Below, in pieces: positions 40,564-49,328 of a stretch of DNA of 64,000 nucleotides. Numbering within the stretch: the first letter of the stretch is position 1; each line of letters begins with the position of its first letter. Source of the stretch: Thermodesulfobacteriaceae bacterium UBA6232 (GTDB taxonomy: Bacteria; Desulfobacterota; Thermodesulfobacteria; Thermodesulfobacteriales; Thermodesulfobacteriaceae). The notes under the pieces are model-generated. The model worked only from the letters and a program-made list of their open reading frames with translations. It made no database searches and was not told the origin of the DNA. The stretch is from assembly GCA_002441555.1 (NCBI GenBank), contig DJWK01000022.1, forward strand, positions 29,270 to 93,269, read 5' to 3'. Both the position numbers and the translations under genes were made by a program.

Positions 40564-41574
40564 TTAATTTAAAAGTTTTTCAGTTCCTTTCAATAGATAA
40601 TTTAAAAACCTTTCTTTTTCTAATCTTTCAAAGTCTTCGGGAATCCTTTCTCCTGTTGAGGCATAACTTGGAATAGGGATCTCAGGAAGTAATAACCAGA
40701 AAAGGGAAAAGCCACTATAAAGTTTATCAAGGAAAGAAAGGCTTATATTTTCAAGGGGCAGTTCTTTAATTTCTTTCCAGAGATTAAAGAGATTTTTGGA
40801 ATTTTCAGAGGCCCTCAAGACCCAGTGAAATCTTAAAAAGGGATAAGCCTGAGAAAGCTCTGTAAGTTCATAGAGGGAAAATTTTTTTCCAAGACTGGGG
40901 GTGTCAATTAAAATATAATCAAAATTTTTACTTAGAGAATTATATTTATCTCCGAAATCATCCCAATCAACTTGATATAGAGGAATTTCAAGAAGCTGGG
41001 CCAATTTTTGGGTCTGTTCCTTTCCCCCAATTTTATAATTATCAGCATTCAAGACTGCCACCTTTGCATTTTTTTTGATTTTTAGCCAGAAGGCCAGTTT
41101 AAATATAAAGGTGGTTTTTCCTGACCCTGGCTCTCCTATAAAAATTTGAACCTTAGAAAGAGGGCTTACCCCCTTTTTTTGAAGGGTCTCAGATAAAAAT
41201 TCCTTTAAAGATTTTTCAGATTTTTCTAAAAGTTCAATTATTTCTTCAGGAACCCCTTCCTTCAAAAGATAAGTATATTTACCAAAGGAGTTTTTACTTT
41301 TTAAAAGAAGTTTTATATCCCTTTTTATTTCTAAAATTTCTTTTTTTAAGATTTCCATATTTGAATTCTCATGCTCTGAGAAATCGGGGGTATGTGAAGG
41401 ATTCACCTCTATTTGGGGTTCTCTTTCGTCAACAGCTGCAATAACTTCATAATAGGAAACTCCGTTTTCATCCACCTTTCCAGAATCAAGGATTACTGCA
41501 TCTTCTCCCAGTTCAGTTTTAACCTTTTTTAAAGCCTCTATCATATTTTTAGCCCTGAATTTTTTGATTCTCAT
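40564..41574 (-). CDS. flhF: FlhF SRP-family GTPase, flagellar placement factor
   Basis: A 336-residue protein. The N-terminal basic B domain begins RIKKFRAKNMIEALKKVKTELGEDAVILDS. The G domain has FIGEPGSGKTTFIFKLAF, LNADNYKIGGKEQ and DYILIDTPSLGKK. The G4 motif (TKxD in relatives) reads SFLDKLYSG and is degenerate, so nucleotide preference or turnover may differ. FlhF sets the polar site of flagellar assembly together with FlhG. Confidence 0.92.
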   Translation of the reverse strand: MRIKKFRAKNMIEALKKVKTELGEDAVILDSGKVDENGVSYYEVIAAVDEREPQIEVNPSHTPDFSEHENSNMEILKKEILEIKRDIKLLLKSKNSFGKYTYLLKEGVPEEIIELLEKSEKSLKEFLSETLQKKGVSPLSKVQIFIGEPGSGKTTFIFKLAFWLKIKKNAKVAVLNADNYKIGGKEQTQKLAQLLEIPLYQVDWDDFGDKYNSLSKNFDYILIDTPSLGKKFSLYELTELSQAYPFLRFHWVLRASENSKNLFNLWKEIKELPLENISLSFLDKLYSGFSLFWLLLPEIPIPSYASTGERIPEDFERLEKERFLNYLLKGTEKLLN

Positions 41575-41577
41575 CTT

Positions 41578-43641
41578 TTACTCCCTGAGGAGCCTCACTA
41601 CCTCTAAAATTTCCACCTGTATATCTCCTGGTATTTCTGCCTGAGATATAACAGGAACATATTTAAGACTTCTTTCTATGAGTTTCCTTAAGTGCCTTCT
41701 TATAGTGGGGCTACAAAGGATTACGGGCATTATATTTTTTTGTCCAGCTCTTTCTACAGCCTGAGAGAGTGCTGTAACAATTTTAGCTCCAATTTTAGGG
41801 TCAATCATAAGAAAGATACCCTGTTCTGTTCTCTGCAGGCTTTTCTTAATAAGGTCTTCAATATCATCACCCACTAAAAGGGAGGGAAGATTTTGGTTAA
41901 CCAGATAGGGTTTAACTATAAATCTGCTAAGTCTTTGCCTTACATATTCTGTTAAAATATCAGGATCTTTAATGGTTCCACCATAATCACTTAAAGCTTC
42001 AAAAATGGTTACAAGATCCTTAAGGGGAATGCTTTCCTTTAGAAGGTTCTGCAAAACTTTTTGAATAGTTGTAAGATTTACTACATTTAGTGTTTCTTCA
42101 ACAAGCTTTGGATAGTATTTGTTCATAGTATCAATAATTTTTTGAACCTCCTGTTTGGTGAGTAATTCATCAGCGTAAGTCTTAATAACTTCAGAAAGGT
42201 GTGTGGTTATTACCGTTGAAAGACTAACCACTGTAAAACCTGCCATTTCTGTAGTATCTTTAAGTTCTTCAGAAACAAAATAAGCCTTCATACCAAAGGC
42301 AGGATCAGTGGTAGGAATAGCTCCTTCAGGAGGCAAAGTATCAGGACTTGGCGGAATAGCAAGATAATAATTGGGAAGAAGTTCAGCCTTTGCAACTTCC
42401 ACTCCTTTTATAAGAATTTGATATTCCCCGGGTTTTAAAGAAAGATTATCTCTTACATGCACTGAGGGTATCATAATCCCGATTTCATGGGCAAGCTGTT
42501 TTCTTAAAGCCTTTATTTTATCAAGGAGATCTCCACCCTGAGCCTCATCGGCAAGATAAATCAGACCATATCCAAGCTCAACTGCAAGAAGTTCAACAGG
42601 TTTGACTTCCTCAATCTCAGGAGGAGGTGGCGGAAGCTCCTCTTCAGGTTTTGCTTCCTCTTTTTTCAAGTGTTGATAGGAAATAAATCCCAAGGAAAAG
42701 AGAAAAAGTGAAAGAAGGAAGAAGGGATGAAAGGGAAGTCCTGGAATTAGTCCAAGGGCAAAAACAGCTCCTGAAGCCAGAAACAGGGCCTCAGGCTTCA
42801 TGGCAAATTGTTTGGCTATATCCCTTCCCATACCAGCCTCGGCAGCAGCCCTGCTGACAATAATACCCGCAGAAGTTGAAACCACGATAGCAGGAAGCTG
42901 GGAGACAAGCCCGTCACCTATAGTCAAAATGGTATAGGTCTTTGCAGAGGTTGCAAGATCAAGCCCTTTCTGTAGGGTTCCAATAAGTATTCCACCTATA
43001 ATATTTATAGTGGTGATAACAAGACCTGCTATGGCCTCTCCTCTTATAAATTTTGAGGCACCATCCATGGCACCATAAAATTCAGCCTCTTTGGCAATCT
43101 CTTCCCTTCTTCTTCTTGCTTCCCTCTCATCAATAAGCCCGGCGCTTAAATCGGCATCAATAGCCATCTGTTTCCCCGGCATGGCATCTAAGGTAAATCT
43201 TGCTGCAACCTCTGCAATTCTTCCGGCACCTTTGGTAATAACCACAAAATTAATGAGAACCAAAATTAAAAAGACAATAAAACCAACTATATAATTTCCT
43301 CCCACCACAAATTCACCAAAACTTTTAATGAGGTGTCCTGCAGCATCGGTTCCTTCATGACCTCTTAAAAGGATAACCCTTGTTGTGGCTATATTCATGG
43401 TAAGCCTGAAAAGGGTGGTTATAAGAAGAAGCGCAGGAAAAGCGGTAAAATCAAGGGGTTTATTAACCTGCATAGCCATAATAAGAATCAATAGAGATAT
43501 AGAGAAGTTTAGGGAAAGGGCAAGATCAATAAGAAATCTTGGTAAGGGAAAAATAATCAAGGCAAAAAGAAGAATAATTCCAAGGACTGCTGAAAGGCTA
43601 TAAAGATCAATAAGATTTTTAAGATTTAGGGTTCTTTCCAT
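41578..43641 (-). CDS. flhA: Flagellar export apparatus protein FlhA
   Basis: A 687-residue inner-membrane protein, full length. The N-terminal 8-helix part (about 1-320) includes MAMQVNKPLDFTAFPALLLITTLFRLTMNIA and the conserved FHIPEP-like stretch GRIAEVAARFTLDAMPGKQMAIDADL. The C-terminal cytoplasmic ring domain (about 340-687) docks chaperone-substrate complexes. It follows flhB by 5 bases. Confidence 0.98.
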   Translation of the reverse strand: MERTLNLKNLIDLYSLSAVLGIILLFALIIFPLPRFLIDLALSLNFSISLLILIMAMQVNKPLDFTAFPALLLITTLFRLTMNIATTRVILLRGHEGTDAAGHLIKSFGEFVVGGNYIVGFIVFLILVLINFVVITKGAGRIAEVAARFTLDAMPGKQMAIDADLSAGLIDEREARRRREEIAKEAEFYGAMDGASKFIRGEAIAGLVITTINIIGGILIGTLQKGLDLATSAKTYTILTIGDGLVSQLPAIVVSTSAGIIVSRAAAEAGMGRDIAKQFAMKPEALFLASGAVFALGLIPGLPFHPFFLLSLFLFSLGFISYQHLKKEEAKPEEELPPPPPEIEEVKPVELLAVELGYGLIYLADEAQGGDLLDKIKALRKQLAHEIGIMIPSVHVRDNLSLKPGEYQILIKGVEVAKAELLPNYYLAIPPSPDTLPPEGAIPTTDPAFGMKAYFVSEELKDTTEMAGFTVVSLSTVITTHLSEVIKTYADELLTKQEVQKIIDTMNKYYPKLVEETLNVVNLTTIQKVLQNLLKESIPLKDLVTIFEALSDYGGTIKDPDILTEYVRQRLSRFIVKPYLVNQNLPSLLVGDDIEDLIKKSLQRTEQGIFLMIDPKIGAKIVTALSQAVERAGQKNIMPVILCSPTIRRHLRKLIERSLKYVPVISQAEIPGDIQVEILEVVRLLRE

Positions 43642-43646
43642 TTAAA

Positions 43647-44717
43647 TTAGCTCCACTTCTTATTTTTAAGCCTATAAACATAGGCAAGCACCTTAGCCAC
43701 CACCTGATAAAGCTCCTCAGGAATATATTCTCCTACTTCAACTTTTTTATACAAAATTTGTGCCAGAGGGGGATCTTCATAAATGGGAACTCCGTGTTTT
43801 CTTGCGATTTCTTTAATTTTAAGGGCAAGGAGGTCCACTCCCTTGGCCACAACTTGAGGAGCAGTCATTTTTCCAATTTCATATTTTAAGGCTACAGCAT
43901 AATGTTCAGGGTTAGTGATAACCACATCGGCTCTTGGGACTTCAGCAAGCATTCTTCTCCGGCTTAGCTCTCTTTGTTTCTGTCTTATACGGGCTTTTAC
44001 CCAGGGATCACCCTCAGTCTGTTTGAGTTCCTCCTTTAATTCTTCCCTTGTCATTTTCAATTTTCTCTCAACATCCCAACGGGCATATAACCAATCCAAA
44101 ACAGCAAGAAAGAACAATACAAAAAGAAGTTTTCCTAAGAGATCTTTTAATAGGGCTTTTATACTGTAAAGAAGATAAAAAGTGCTTGATCCAAGGAGTT
44201 TAAGGAGTTTGTCAAAATTTTGACTTATAATCCAGTAACTTATTCCACAGATTATGGCTATTTTAAGAAGGGCTTTAGCAAGTTCAAAAAGAGAGGTTAT
44301 TGAAAAGAGTCTTTTAAATCCTTCAACGGGATCAATTCTTTCCCATTTTGGCGAAAGCACCTCAGTTGCAAAAACTCCGCCTCCTGTTTGCAGAAGATAA
44401 ATTATTATGGCAGTAAGAGTTATTATTAAAAAAAGGGGAAATAAAAACTTCATAATTGAAAAAAAGTAGGATTTGAAAAGGTATAAAATATTAGAGGGTA
44501 AAAGTTCACTTCCGAAGTTTGAGAAACTAAATTTAAGAATTAAGAGATATTGTTGTAAAAAGAGAAAACTTAGCAACAAAAAGGAGAAAAAAGCCGTTGA
44601 AAGAATAGCAACAGAGGAAAGTTCTCTGCTTTTTACAATTTGTCCCCGGCGTCTTGCTTCTTCCCTTCGCCGGGGGGTAGCTTCTTCTGTTCGTTCCTGT
44701 GCTGGTTCCTCAGGCAT
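43647..44717 (-). CDS. flhB: Flagellar export switch protein FlhB
   Basis: A 356-residue protein with four membrane helices (about 30-210) and a cytoplasmic domain carrying the self-cleavage site as VITNPEHYAVALKYE (N-P-E-H in place of the common N-P-T-H). It controls the switch from hook to filament export. The N-terminus TEEATPRRREEARRRGQIVKSREL is typical. Confidence 0.97.
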   Translation of the reverse strand: MPEEPAQERTEEATPRRREEARRRGQIVKSRELSSVAILSTAFFSFLLLSFLFLQQYLLILKFSFSNFGSELLPSNILYLFKSYFFSIMKFLFPLFLIITLTAIIIYLLQTGGGVFATEVLSPKWERIDPVEGFKRLFSITSLFELAKALLKIAIICGISYWIISQNFDKLLKLLGSSTFYLLYSIKALLKDLLGKLLFVLFFLAVLDWLYARWDVERKLKMTREELKEELKQTEGDPWVKARIRQKQRELSRRRMLAEVPRADVVITNPEHYAVALKYEIGKMTAPQVVAKGVDLLALKIKEIARKHGVPIYEDPPLAQILYKKVEVGEYIPEELYQVVAKVLAYVYRLKNKKWS

Positions 44718-44721
44718 GCCC

Positions 44722-45498
44722 CTAAACCTTTAGAAGTATTGCCAAAAATTTTACAAAGTCTTCAAAATAAAGTTTGTATAATTTTGGTATAAAAATCAGC
44801 ATAATTCCAAAAAATAAAAGACCGAGTCCCACAGTAAGGGGGAAACTTACAAAAAGCACATTGATTTGAGGAATAAGCCTTCCAATTACTGCAAGAACTA
44901 CATTTATAAGAAACATAAAAACAAGAAGGGGAGCAAGGATTTTAATGGCTATCTCAAAGAGAAGTCCGCTTTTTTTAAGCAAAAATTCAAAAAGTCCTTT
45001 TTTAAAAAGAAAGGTTCCTGGGGGGATTTCATAAAAGGATTTAACAAGAAAATAAATTAAATAGTGGTGAATGTTAAAGGTGAAGAAAAGAAGAATAAAT
45101 ACCAAATAAAGAAACTGGGAAATAATGGGCATACTAACACCACCCAGAGGGTCAAAGGTTTGGGAAATTCCAAAACCCATTTGAATGCCTACCAATTCCC
45201 CACCAAGCTGAAGCCCAGAAACTATAATTCGAAAAAAGAATGTAACAAGAAAAAGTAAAAATAGGTCAGAGATAGCAAAAAGAAAAAGTTCTATAAAAGA
45301 AGAGGGTGGGTTAAATTTACCTGTCAGAAGGGGAGTAAAGGTAAGAGCAAAAACTAAGGATAAAGCAATTTTGGCTTTAGTGGGAAAAAAGGGAGCAGCA
45401 AAAATAGGAAAGAGAAAGAGCAAAAAAAGTGTTCTTAAGAAAATGACTAAAAAGACAAAAAAATTTTTTTCCAAAAAATTTATAAATTCTACAGGCAT
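44722..45498 (-). CDS. fliR: Flagellar export gate protein FliR
   Basis: A 258-residue integral membrane protein, mostly hydrophobic, with RTLFLLFLFPIFAAPFFPTKAKIALSL and GELVGIQMGFGISQTFDPLGG as family segments. It forms the FliPQR export gate. Gaps to fliQ and flhB are 1 and 4 bases. Confidence 0.96.
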   Translation of the reverse strand: MPVEFINFLEKNFFVFLVIFLRTLFLLFLFPIFAAPFFPTKAKIALSLVFALTFTPLLTGKFNPPSSFIELFLFAISDLFLLFLVTFFFRIIVSGLQLGGELVGIQMGFGISQTFDPLGGVSMPIISQFLYLVFILLFFTFNIHHYLIYFLVKSFYEIPPGTFLFKKGLFEFLLKKSGLLFEIAIKILAPLLVFMFLINVVLAVIGRLIPQINVLFVSFPLTVGLGLLFFGIMLIFIPKLYKLYFEDFVKFLAILLKV

Positions 45499-45499
45499 A

Positions 45500-45769
45500 T
45501 TATTTAATCAGCCCTGGTATATTCAGGATCAAATTTTCGGTAAAATTAACAAGTTTTTTGATAAACCAGGGAATGCTAAAGAAGAGAACAAGCGCCATAG
45601 CAAGAATTTTTGGGACAAAGGTTAGGGTCATTTCCTGAATTTGGGTAACTGCTTGAAAAATACTTATGGCAAGACCCACAATTAAGGCTGTGAAAAGAAG
45701 GGGAAAAGAAAGAAAAAGACTTAATTTTATGGCCTCTTTAACGAGTGTCATCACAGTGACATCTGTCAT
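45500..45769 (-). CDS. fliQ: Flagellar export gate protein FliQ
   Basis: An 89-residue, two-helix membrane protein of normal length (LSFPLLFTALIVGLAISIFQAVTQIQEMTLTFVPKILAM). It lies between fliP and fliR, the conserved order. Confidence 0.97.
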   Translation of the reverse strand: MTDVTVMTLVKEAIKLSLFLSFPLLFTALIVGLAISIFQAVTQIQEMTLTFVPKILAMALVLFFSIPWFIKKLVNFTENLILNIPGLIK

Positions 45770-45784
45770 TTTTTGGACCCCCCT

Positions 45785-46480
45785 TTAGTAAAAGCTTTTT
45801 ACAAGGGACATGACTAAGAGATTCCATCCGTCAACAAGAACGAAAAGAAGTAGTTTAAGGGGAAGAGAAATCATCATGGGAGGAAGCATCAAAACTCCCA
45901 TGGAAATAAGCACACTGGAAACTACAATATCAATTACAAGAAAAGGAATATAAAGAAGAAAGCCAATCTGAAAAGCTGTTTTAAGCTCGCTTATCATAAA
46001 GGCAGGAATCAATGTTAAGAGGGAGACTTCTTCTTTATTTTTAGGTCTTTCTTCACCGCGAAGATTGATAAAAAGAGCAAGATCTTTTTCTCTGGTATTT
46101 TTAAACATGAATTCCTTTAAAGGGGCGCTTGCCCTTTTAAAAAGTTCTTCTTCACTTATTTCTTTATTCATATAAGGTTTAAGAGCTTGCTGATAGATGT
46201 CTTTAAAAATAGGGGCCATAATGAAAAAGGTCAAAAATAAAGCAAGGGATATAAGAACCTGATTGGGAGGAGTTTGCTGAAGTCCGAGGGCGTGTCTTAA
46301 AATGGAAAAAACCACAATTAAACGTGTAAAGGAAGTAAGCATAAGAAGAAGAGCAGGAGCTATAGATAAAATAGTCAACAAAAGAAGAATTTGGAGAAAG
46401 ATGCTGAATTGAGGAGCATTTTGAGCTCCTTCTACGCTAAGTTTTACTGTGGGGATTGCCAAAGCCAAGAGGTTAATCAT
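45785..46480 (-). CDS. fliP: Flagellar export gate protein FliP
   Basis: A 231-residue protein with a hydrophobic N-terminus, then [42 protein letters not shown] and [30 protein letters not shown], both highly conserved FliP signatures. It overlaps fliO by 8 bases. Confidence 0.98.
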   Translation of the reverse strand: [231 protein letters not shown]

Positions 46481-46721
46481 TTTTTATCTCCCCCAGATGG
46501 GTGAAGCCTTTATCAGTAAGGCCAAGGAGAAATTTTTTGCCTTCAATTTCAATTAGCAAAAGCTGTGCCTTATAAGAAAGGGGTTTAATTTCAAGCACCT
46601 TTATGGTAGAGTTGCTTTGGCTCTTAATTTGATACTTTCTGTAATAATGAGCAAGAAGGGGTAAAGCACTAAGAATTAAAAGGAGAATCCCGATTGCCTC
46701 AAGATAATCTAGCCAGGGCAT
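46473..46721 (-). CDS. fliO: FliO-like flagellar assembly protein
   Basis: An 82-residue protein with one membrane helix (LEAIGILLLILSALPLLAHYY) and a small beta-rich cytoplasmic tail (IKVLEIKPLSYKAQLLLIEIEGKKFLLGLTDKGFTHL), the LGxT-style FliO pattern. Position between fliN and fliP supports it. FliO helps assemble the FliP ring. Confidence 0.9.
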   Translation of the reverse strand: MPWLDYLEAIGILLLILSALPLLAHYYRKYQIKSQSNSTIKVLEIKPLSYKAQLLLIEIEGKKFLLGLTDKGFTHLGEIKND

Positions 46722-46722
46722 A

Positions 46723-47202
46723 TTAACTTCCCAGTTTTTTAATTCTTTCCTGGGTGCTTATAATTTCTGTTATTCTTACTCCGAAGCGATCGTTTACCAC
46801 AACCACCTCTCCTCTTGCCATAAGTTTTCCGTTCACATAGATTTCAACAGGTTCCCCTGCAAATTTTTCAAGTTCAATTACAGAGCCTTGATTGAGCTTG
46901 AGTAGGTCTTTAATCAGCAACTTTGTTCTTCCGATTTCTACAGAGATCTCAAGAGGGATATCCAGAATAAAGTCCAGTTCAGGATGAATACCCTCTTCTT
47001 TAGGAGATAATTCTTTAAGAGGAGAGGACTTGGCTTGAGGCGATTCCCCTTTAGAAGGTTCTGAGGATGGGGTTTCTGTCTTTAAAGCAGGGCTTTCAGT
47101 CTCTGTGTTTTGTGAGGCAGCGGTTGATTCTTTTAAAGCTTCCTCCCACATAGACATTAAATCTTCGGGATTGAAAGCCTCCTCTTTTCTTTCATCTTCC
47201 AT
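46723..47202 (-). CDS. fliN: Flagellar switch protein FliN
   Basis: A 159-residue C-ring protein. A low-complexity Ser/Glu/Pro N-terminus (about 1-75) precedes the SpoA domain (LDIPLEISVEIGRTKLLIKDLLKLNQGSVIELEK, ARGEVVVVNDRFGVRITEI). It forms the base of the switch complex with FliM and takes part in export. The disordered extension is longer than in enteric FliN. Confidence 0.96.
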   Translation of the reverse strand: MEDERKEEAFNPEDLMSMWEEALKESTAASQNTETESPALKTETPSSEPSKGESPQAKSSPLKELSPKEEGIHPELDFILDIPLEISVEIGRTKLLIKDLLKLNQGSVIELEKFAGEPVEIYVNGKLMARGEVVVVNDRFGVRITEIISTQERIKKLGS

Positions 47203-47219
47203 TTTTTCCTCCCTTAAAG

Positions 47220-48197
47220 CTATTCTTCTTGAGGTTTAATAAAATTTTCTATCTGAATAGCCAAATGTTTTTTATAAATACCCAGTTTTCCCAGTATTTT
47301 TGGAGTATTTTCAATAAGAACCTCTATGGGTTCTTCAATTTTTTTTTCTAATACAAGAACATCTCCTTCCTTTAAGTGAAGAAGATCTTCAAGGGTAATG
47401 TTTGTTTTCCCAAGAATTGCCTTTACTTCAACCTGACTATCTAAGACCGTCCTTTCAAGAGCCCTTTTCCACTTGGGATCAACAACTTCCTCAATCTGGT
47501 AAGGCGAAAAAAGCTTATCTTTTATGGGTTGTAAGGCACTCAAAGGATGACAAAATAATATTTTTCCACTGAGATTTTCTAATTCTATATTGAACCCTGT
47601 TACAATAACGGTTTCTTCCGGTTGGAGGACCCTCGCAAATTGAGGATTTACTTCACCTCTTATGTATTTGGGTTTAACAGGATGAATATTTCTCCAAGCC
47701 TTTTCAAGCTCAATGAAAATCATATCTACTACTTTTTTAATAAGCCTTTGTTCAATGGGAGTAAATTCCCTTCCTTCAACCTTGACAATTTTTCTTTCAC
47801 CACCCCCGAGAAATCTCTCCACAAATATAAAAACAAGAGGGGCGTCAATAATAAGAAGATAATTTCCTTTTAGAGGCTCCATTTTGAAGATATGAATGGA
47901 GGTTGGCACTGGGATTTTATTCATAAACTCTTTAAATCTTTCCATCTGAGTGGGAAGAGAATTTATATCTATCATCTCTCTTAAAAGGGTGGAAAAGCCA
48001 AGTCTTAAAGAACGAATGAGATGATCATTAATAACATCTAAGCCTGGAATCTTAAGTCTCGTTGAGATAGTAAAGTGTCTGAAATCAAAGGGTTTTACTT
48101 TATCTGTTTCTGTTTTCTCAGGGGTGGTATCAATTTGCCCGCTTTCTAAACCTGCCAAAAGGGCATCAATTTCTTCTTGAGAAAGAATGTTTTCCAT
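47220..48197 (-). CDS. fliM: Flagellar switch protein FliM
   Basis: A 325-residue protein. The N-terminal CheY-binding segment ILSQEEIDALLAGL is intact. The middle CheC-like domain has RGEVNPQFARVLQPEETVIV, and the C-terminal SpoA domain has VKAILGKTNITLEDLLHLKEGDVLVLEK. It links CheY-P binding to the direction of rotation. Confidence 0.98.
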   Translation of the reverse strand: MENILSQEEIDALLAGLESGQIDTTPEKTETDKVKPFDFRHFTISTRLKIPGLDVINDHLIRSLRLGFSTLLREMIDINSLPTQMERFKEFMNKIPVPTSIHIFKMEPLKGNYLLIIDAPLVFIFVERFLGGGERKIVKVEGREFTPIEQRLIKKVVDMIFIELEKAWRNIHPVKPKYIRGEVNPQFARVLQPEETVIVTGFNIELENLSGKILFCHPLSALQPIKDKLFSPYQIEEVVDPKWKRALERTVLDSQVEVKAILGKTNITLEDLLHLKEGDVLVLEKKIEEPIEVLIENTPKILGKLGIYKKHLAIQIENFIKPQEE

Positions 48198-48201
48198 CTC
48201 T

Positions 48202-48684
48202 TTACTCCACTATATACTGAGTAATATAAATATTAGTAACCACTTCTTCTCCTAAAACTTCATTGATTTTTGTAAGTAATTCCTGTTTAATCTTATCTTT
48301 TGCCTCAGGAACAATGACCTCCTCAACAGTCTTTCCTGATAGCACGGTTATAATAGTGTCTTTGATAACAGCTTCCTTTTTCCTTATTTCTTCTTCTAAT
48401 TTTTGATTAGGAATTTCAAGGGTGAGTCTCACCTGAAGATATCTTTTTCCTGTAGGATCAAGAAGGTTAACAATTATGGGTTCAAAGTCCACATAAAAGA
48501 CCTGGGTGTGTTCTTTAGCTTTTTTACCATGGGCGGCCTTATTTTCCTCTCCCTTTTTACCAAGTATAAAAAATACCCCTGCTGAGGCTATTACTATAAT
48601 TAAAAATCCCAAAATTATAAAAATTAAAAGTTTCTTTTTTCCCTTCTTTTGAGGTTGAACTTCCTCTTTGGTTTCTTCTGCCAT
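48202..48684 (-). CDS. fliL: Flagellar basal-body-associated protein FliL
   Basis: A 160-residue protein with one membrane helix (LLIFIILGFLIIVIASAGVFFIL) and the FliL periplasmic domain (DFEPIIVNLLDPTGKRYLQVRLTLEI, LLTKINEVLGEEVVTNIYITQYIVE). It surrounds the stator and aids torque. It is the first gene of the long flagellar series and is preceded by sigma-54-like and sigma-70-like promoter elements. Confidence 0.96.
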   Translation of the reverse strand: MAEETKEEVQPQKKGKKKLLIFIILGFLIIVIASAGVFFILGKKGEENKAAHGKKAKEHTQVFYVDFEPIIVNLLDPTGKRYLQVRLTLEIPNQKLEEEIRKKEAVIKDTIITVLSGKTVEEVIVPEAKDKIKQELLTKINEVLGEEVVTNIYITQYIVE

Positions 48685-48711
48685 AGGTCACCTCCTTTTT
48701 TCTATTGATTT

Positions 48712-48727
48712 AGCAAAAGTTATGCCT
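48712..48727 (-). promoter_or_regulatory. Candidate sigma-54 promoter of the fliL flagellar operon
   Basis: On the minus strand this reads AGGCATAACTTTTGCT, with GG and GC at the required -24/-12 spacing and a good TTGCT -12 element; the leading T of TGGCA is A. It ends 27 bases before the fliL ATG, with AGGAGG in between. A looser sigma-70 pair, TTGACA-N19-TATAAT, lies just upstream (48757-48762 back to 48732), so dual control is possible. Confidence 0.5.
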
Positions 48728-48758
48728 AAAAATTATAATAATACACCCTTGTTTTATG

Positions 48759-49328
48759 TCAAAGTTTTGACTTAAAAATTTTTCTGTCAGAATTTTGATA
48801 AAGGTATTCCCAGTAAAGAAGAAACCATTTAAGGAGAATCCCCTGAGAGAACCCTGAAAGTCCTCTTTGGGAAATAACCCTGTGGCATGGATAAATAAGG
48901 GGGAGGGGATTTAGAGCAAGAATTCGTGCTACGGCCCTTTGTCCCTTAGGAAGGCCTGTTTTTTTGGCAAGTTCAGCATAAGTTATGATTTGGCCCTTAG
49001 GGATTTCCCTTAAAAGTTTAAGAACTTTTATAGAAGCAGGCTTAAGTCCCAAACGATGGGGTAAATCCAGAAAAGCTTTTTTACCGTGAAAAAATTCTTT
49101 AAGCTCATAAAAGAATTTTATAAAAAAACTTTCAAGAAAGGGATGAGGAATAAAAATTTTTTTCTGAGGATATTCCAAATAAAAACGGAAATTTAATTTA
49201 ATAAGCTCAAAGGAGGAGTTAAAATATAAATCAAATTCAAAGGGAAAAACCTTTAAACTTCCCTTTAAAAGTTTAGGATTTTCCAATTTTCTTTTTTGGA
49301 AGAGGTAGATATTCAACAGAGGGGACAC
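48759..49328 (-). CDS. ogt: Methylated-DNA--protein-cysteine methyltransferase
   Basis: A suicide DNA-repair protein removing O6-alkyl groups from guanine. The C-terminal domain has the helix-turn-helix AELAKKTGLPKGQRAVARILALNP and the acceptor Cys in IYPCHRVISQ. The 189-residue frame opens at a GTG at 49328, which overlaps the protease gene by 56 bases; a shorter start such as an internal TTG near its end is possible, so the N-terminus is uncertain. Confidence 0.88.
   Translation of the reverse strand: MSPLLNIYLFQKRKLENPKLLKGSLKVFPFEFDLYFNSSFELIKLNFRFYLEYPQKKIFIPHPFLESFFIKFFYELKEFFHGKKAFLDLPHRLGLKPASIKVLKLLREIPKGQIITYAELAKKTGLPKGQRAVARILALNPLPLIYPCHRVISQRGLSGFSQGILLKWFLLYWEYLYQNSDRKIFKSKL

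Noticed and set aside
49100..49328. ogt N-terminal region as a separate gene
   Set aside because: The frame is continuous with the methyltransferase domain; only the exact start is in doubt.
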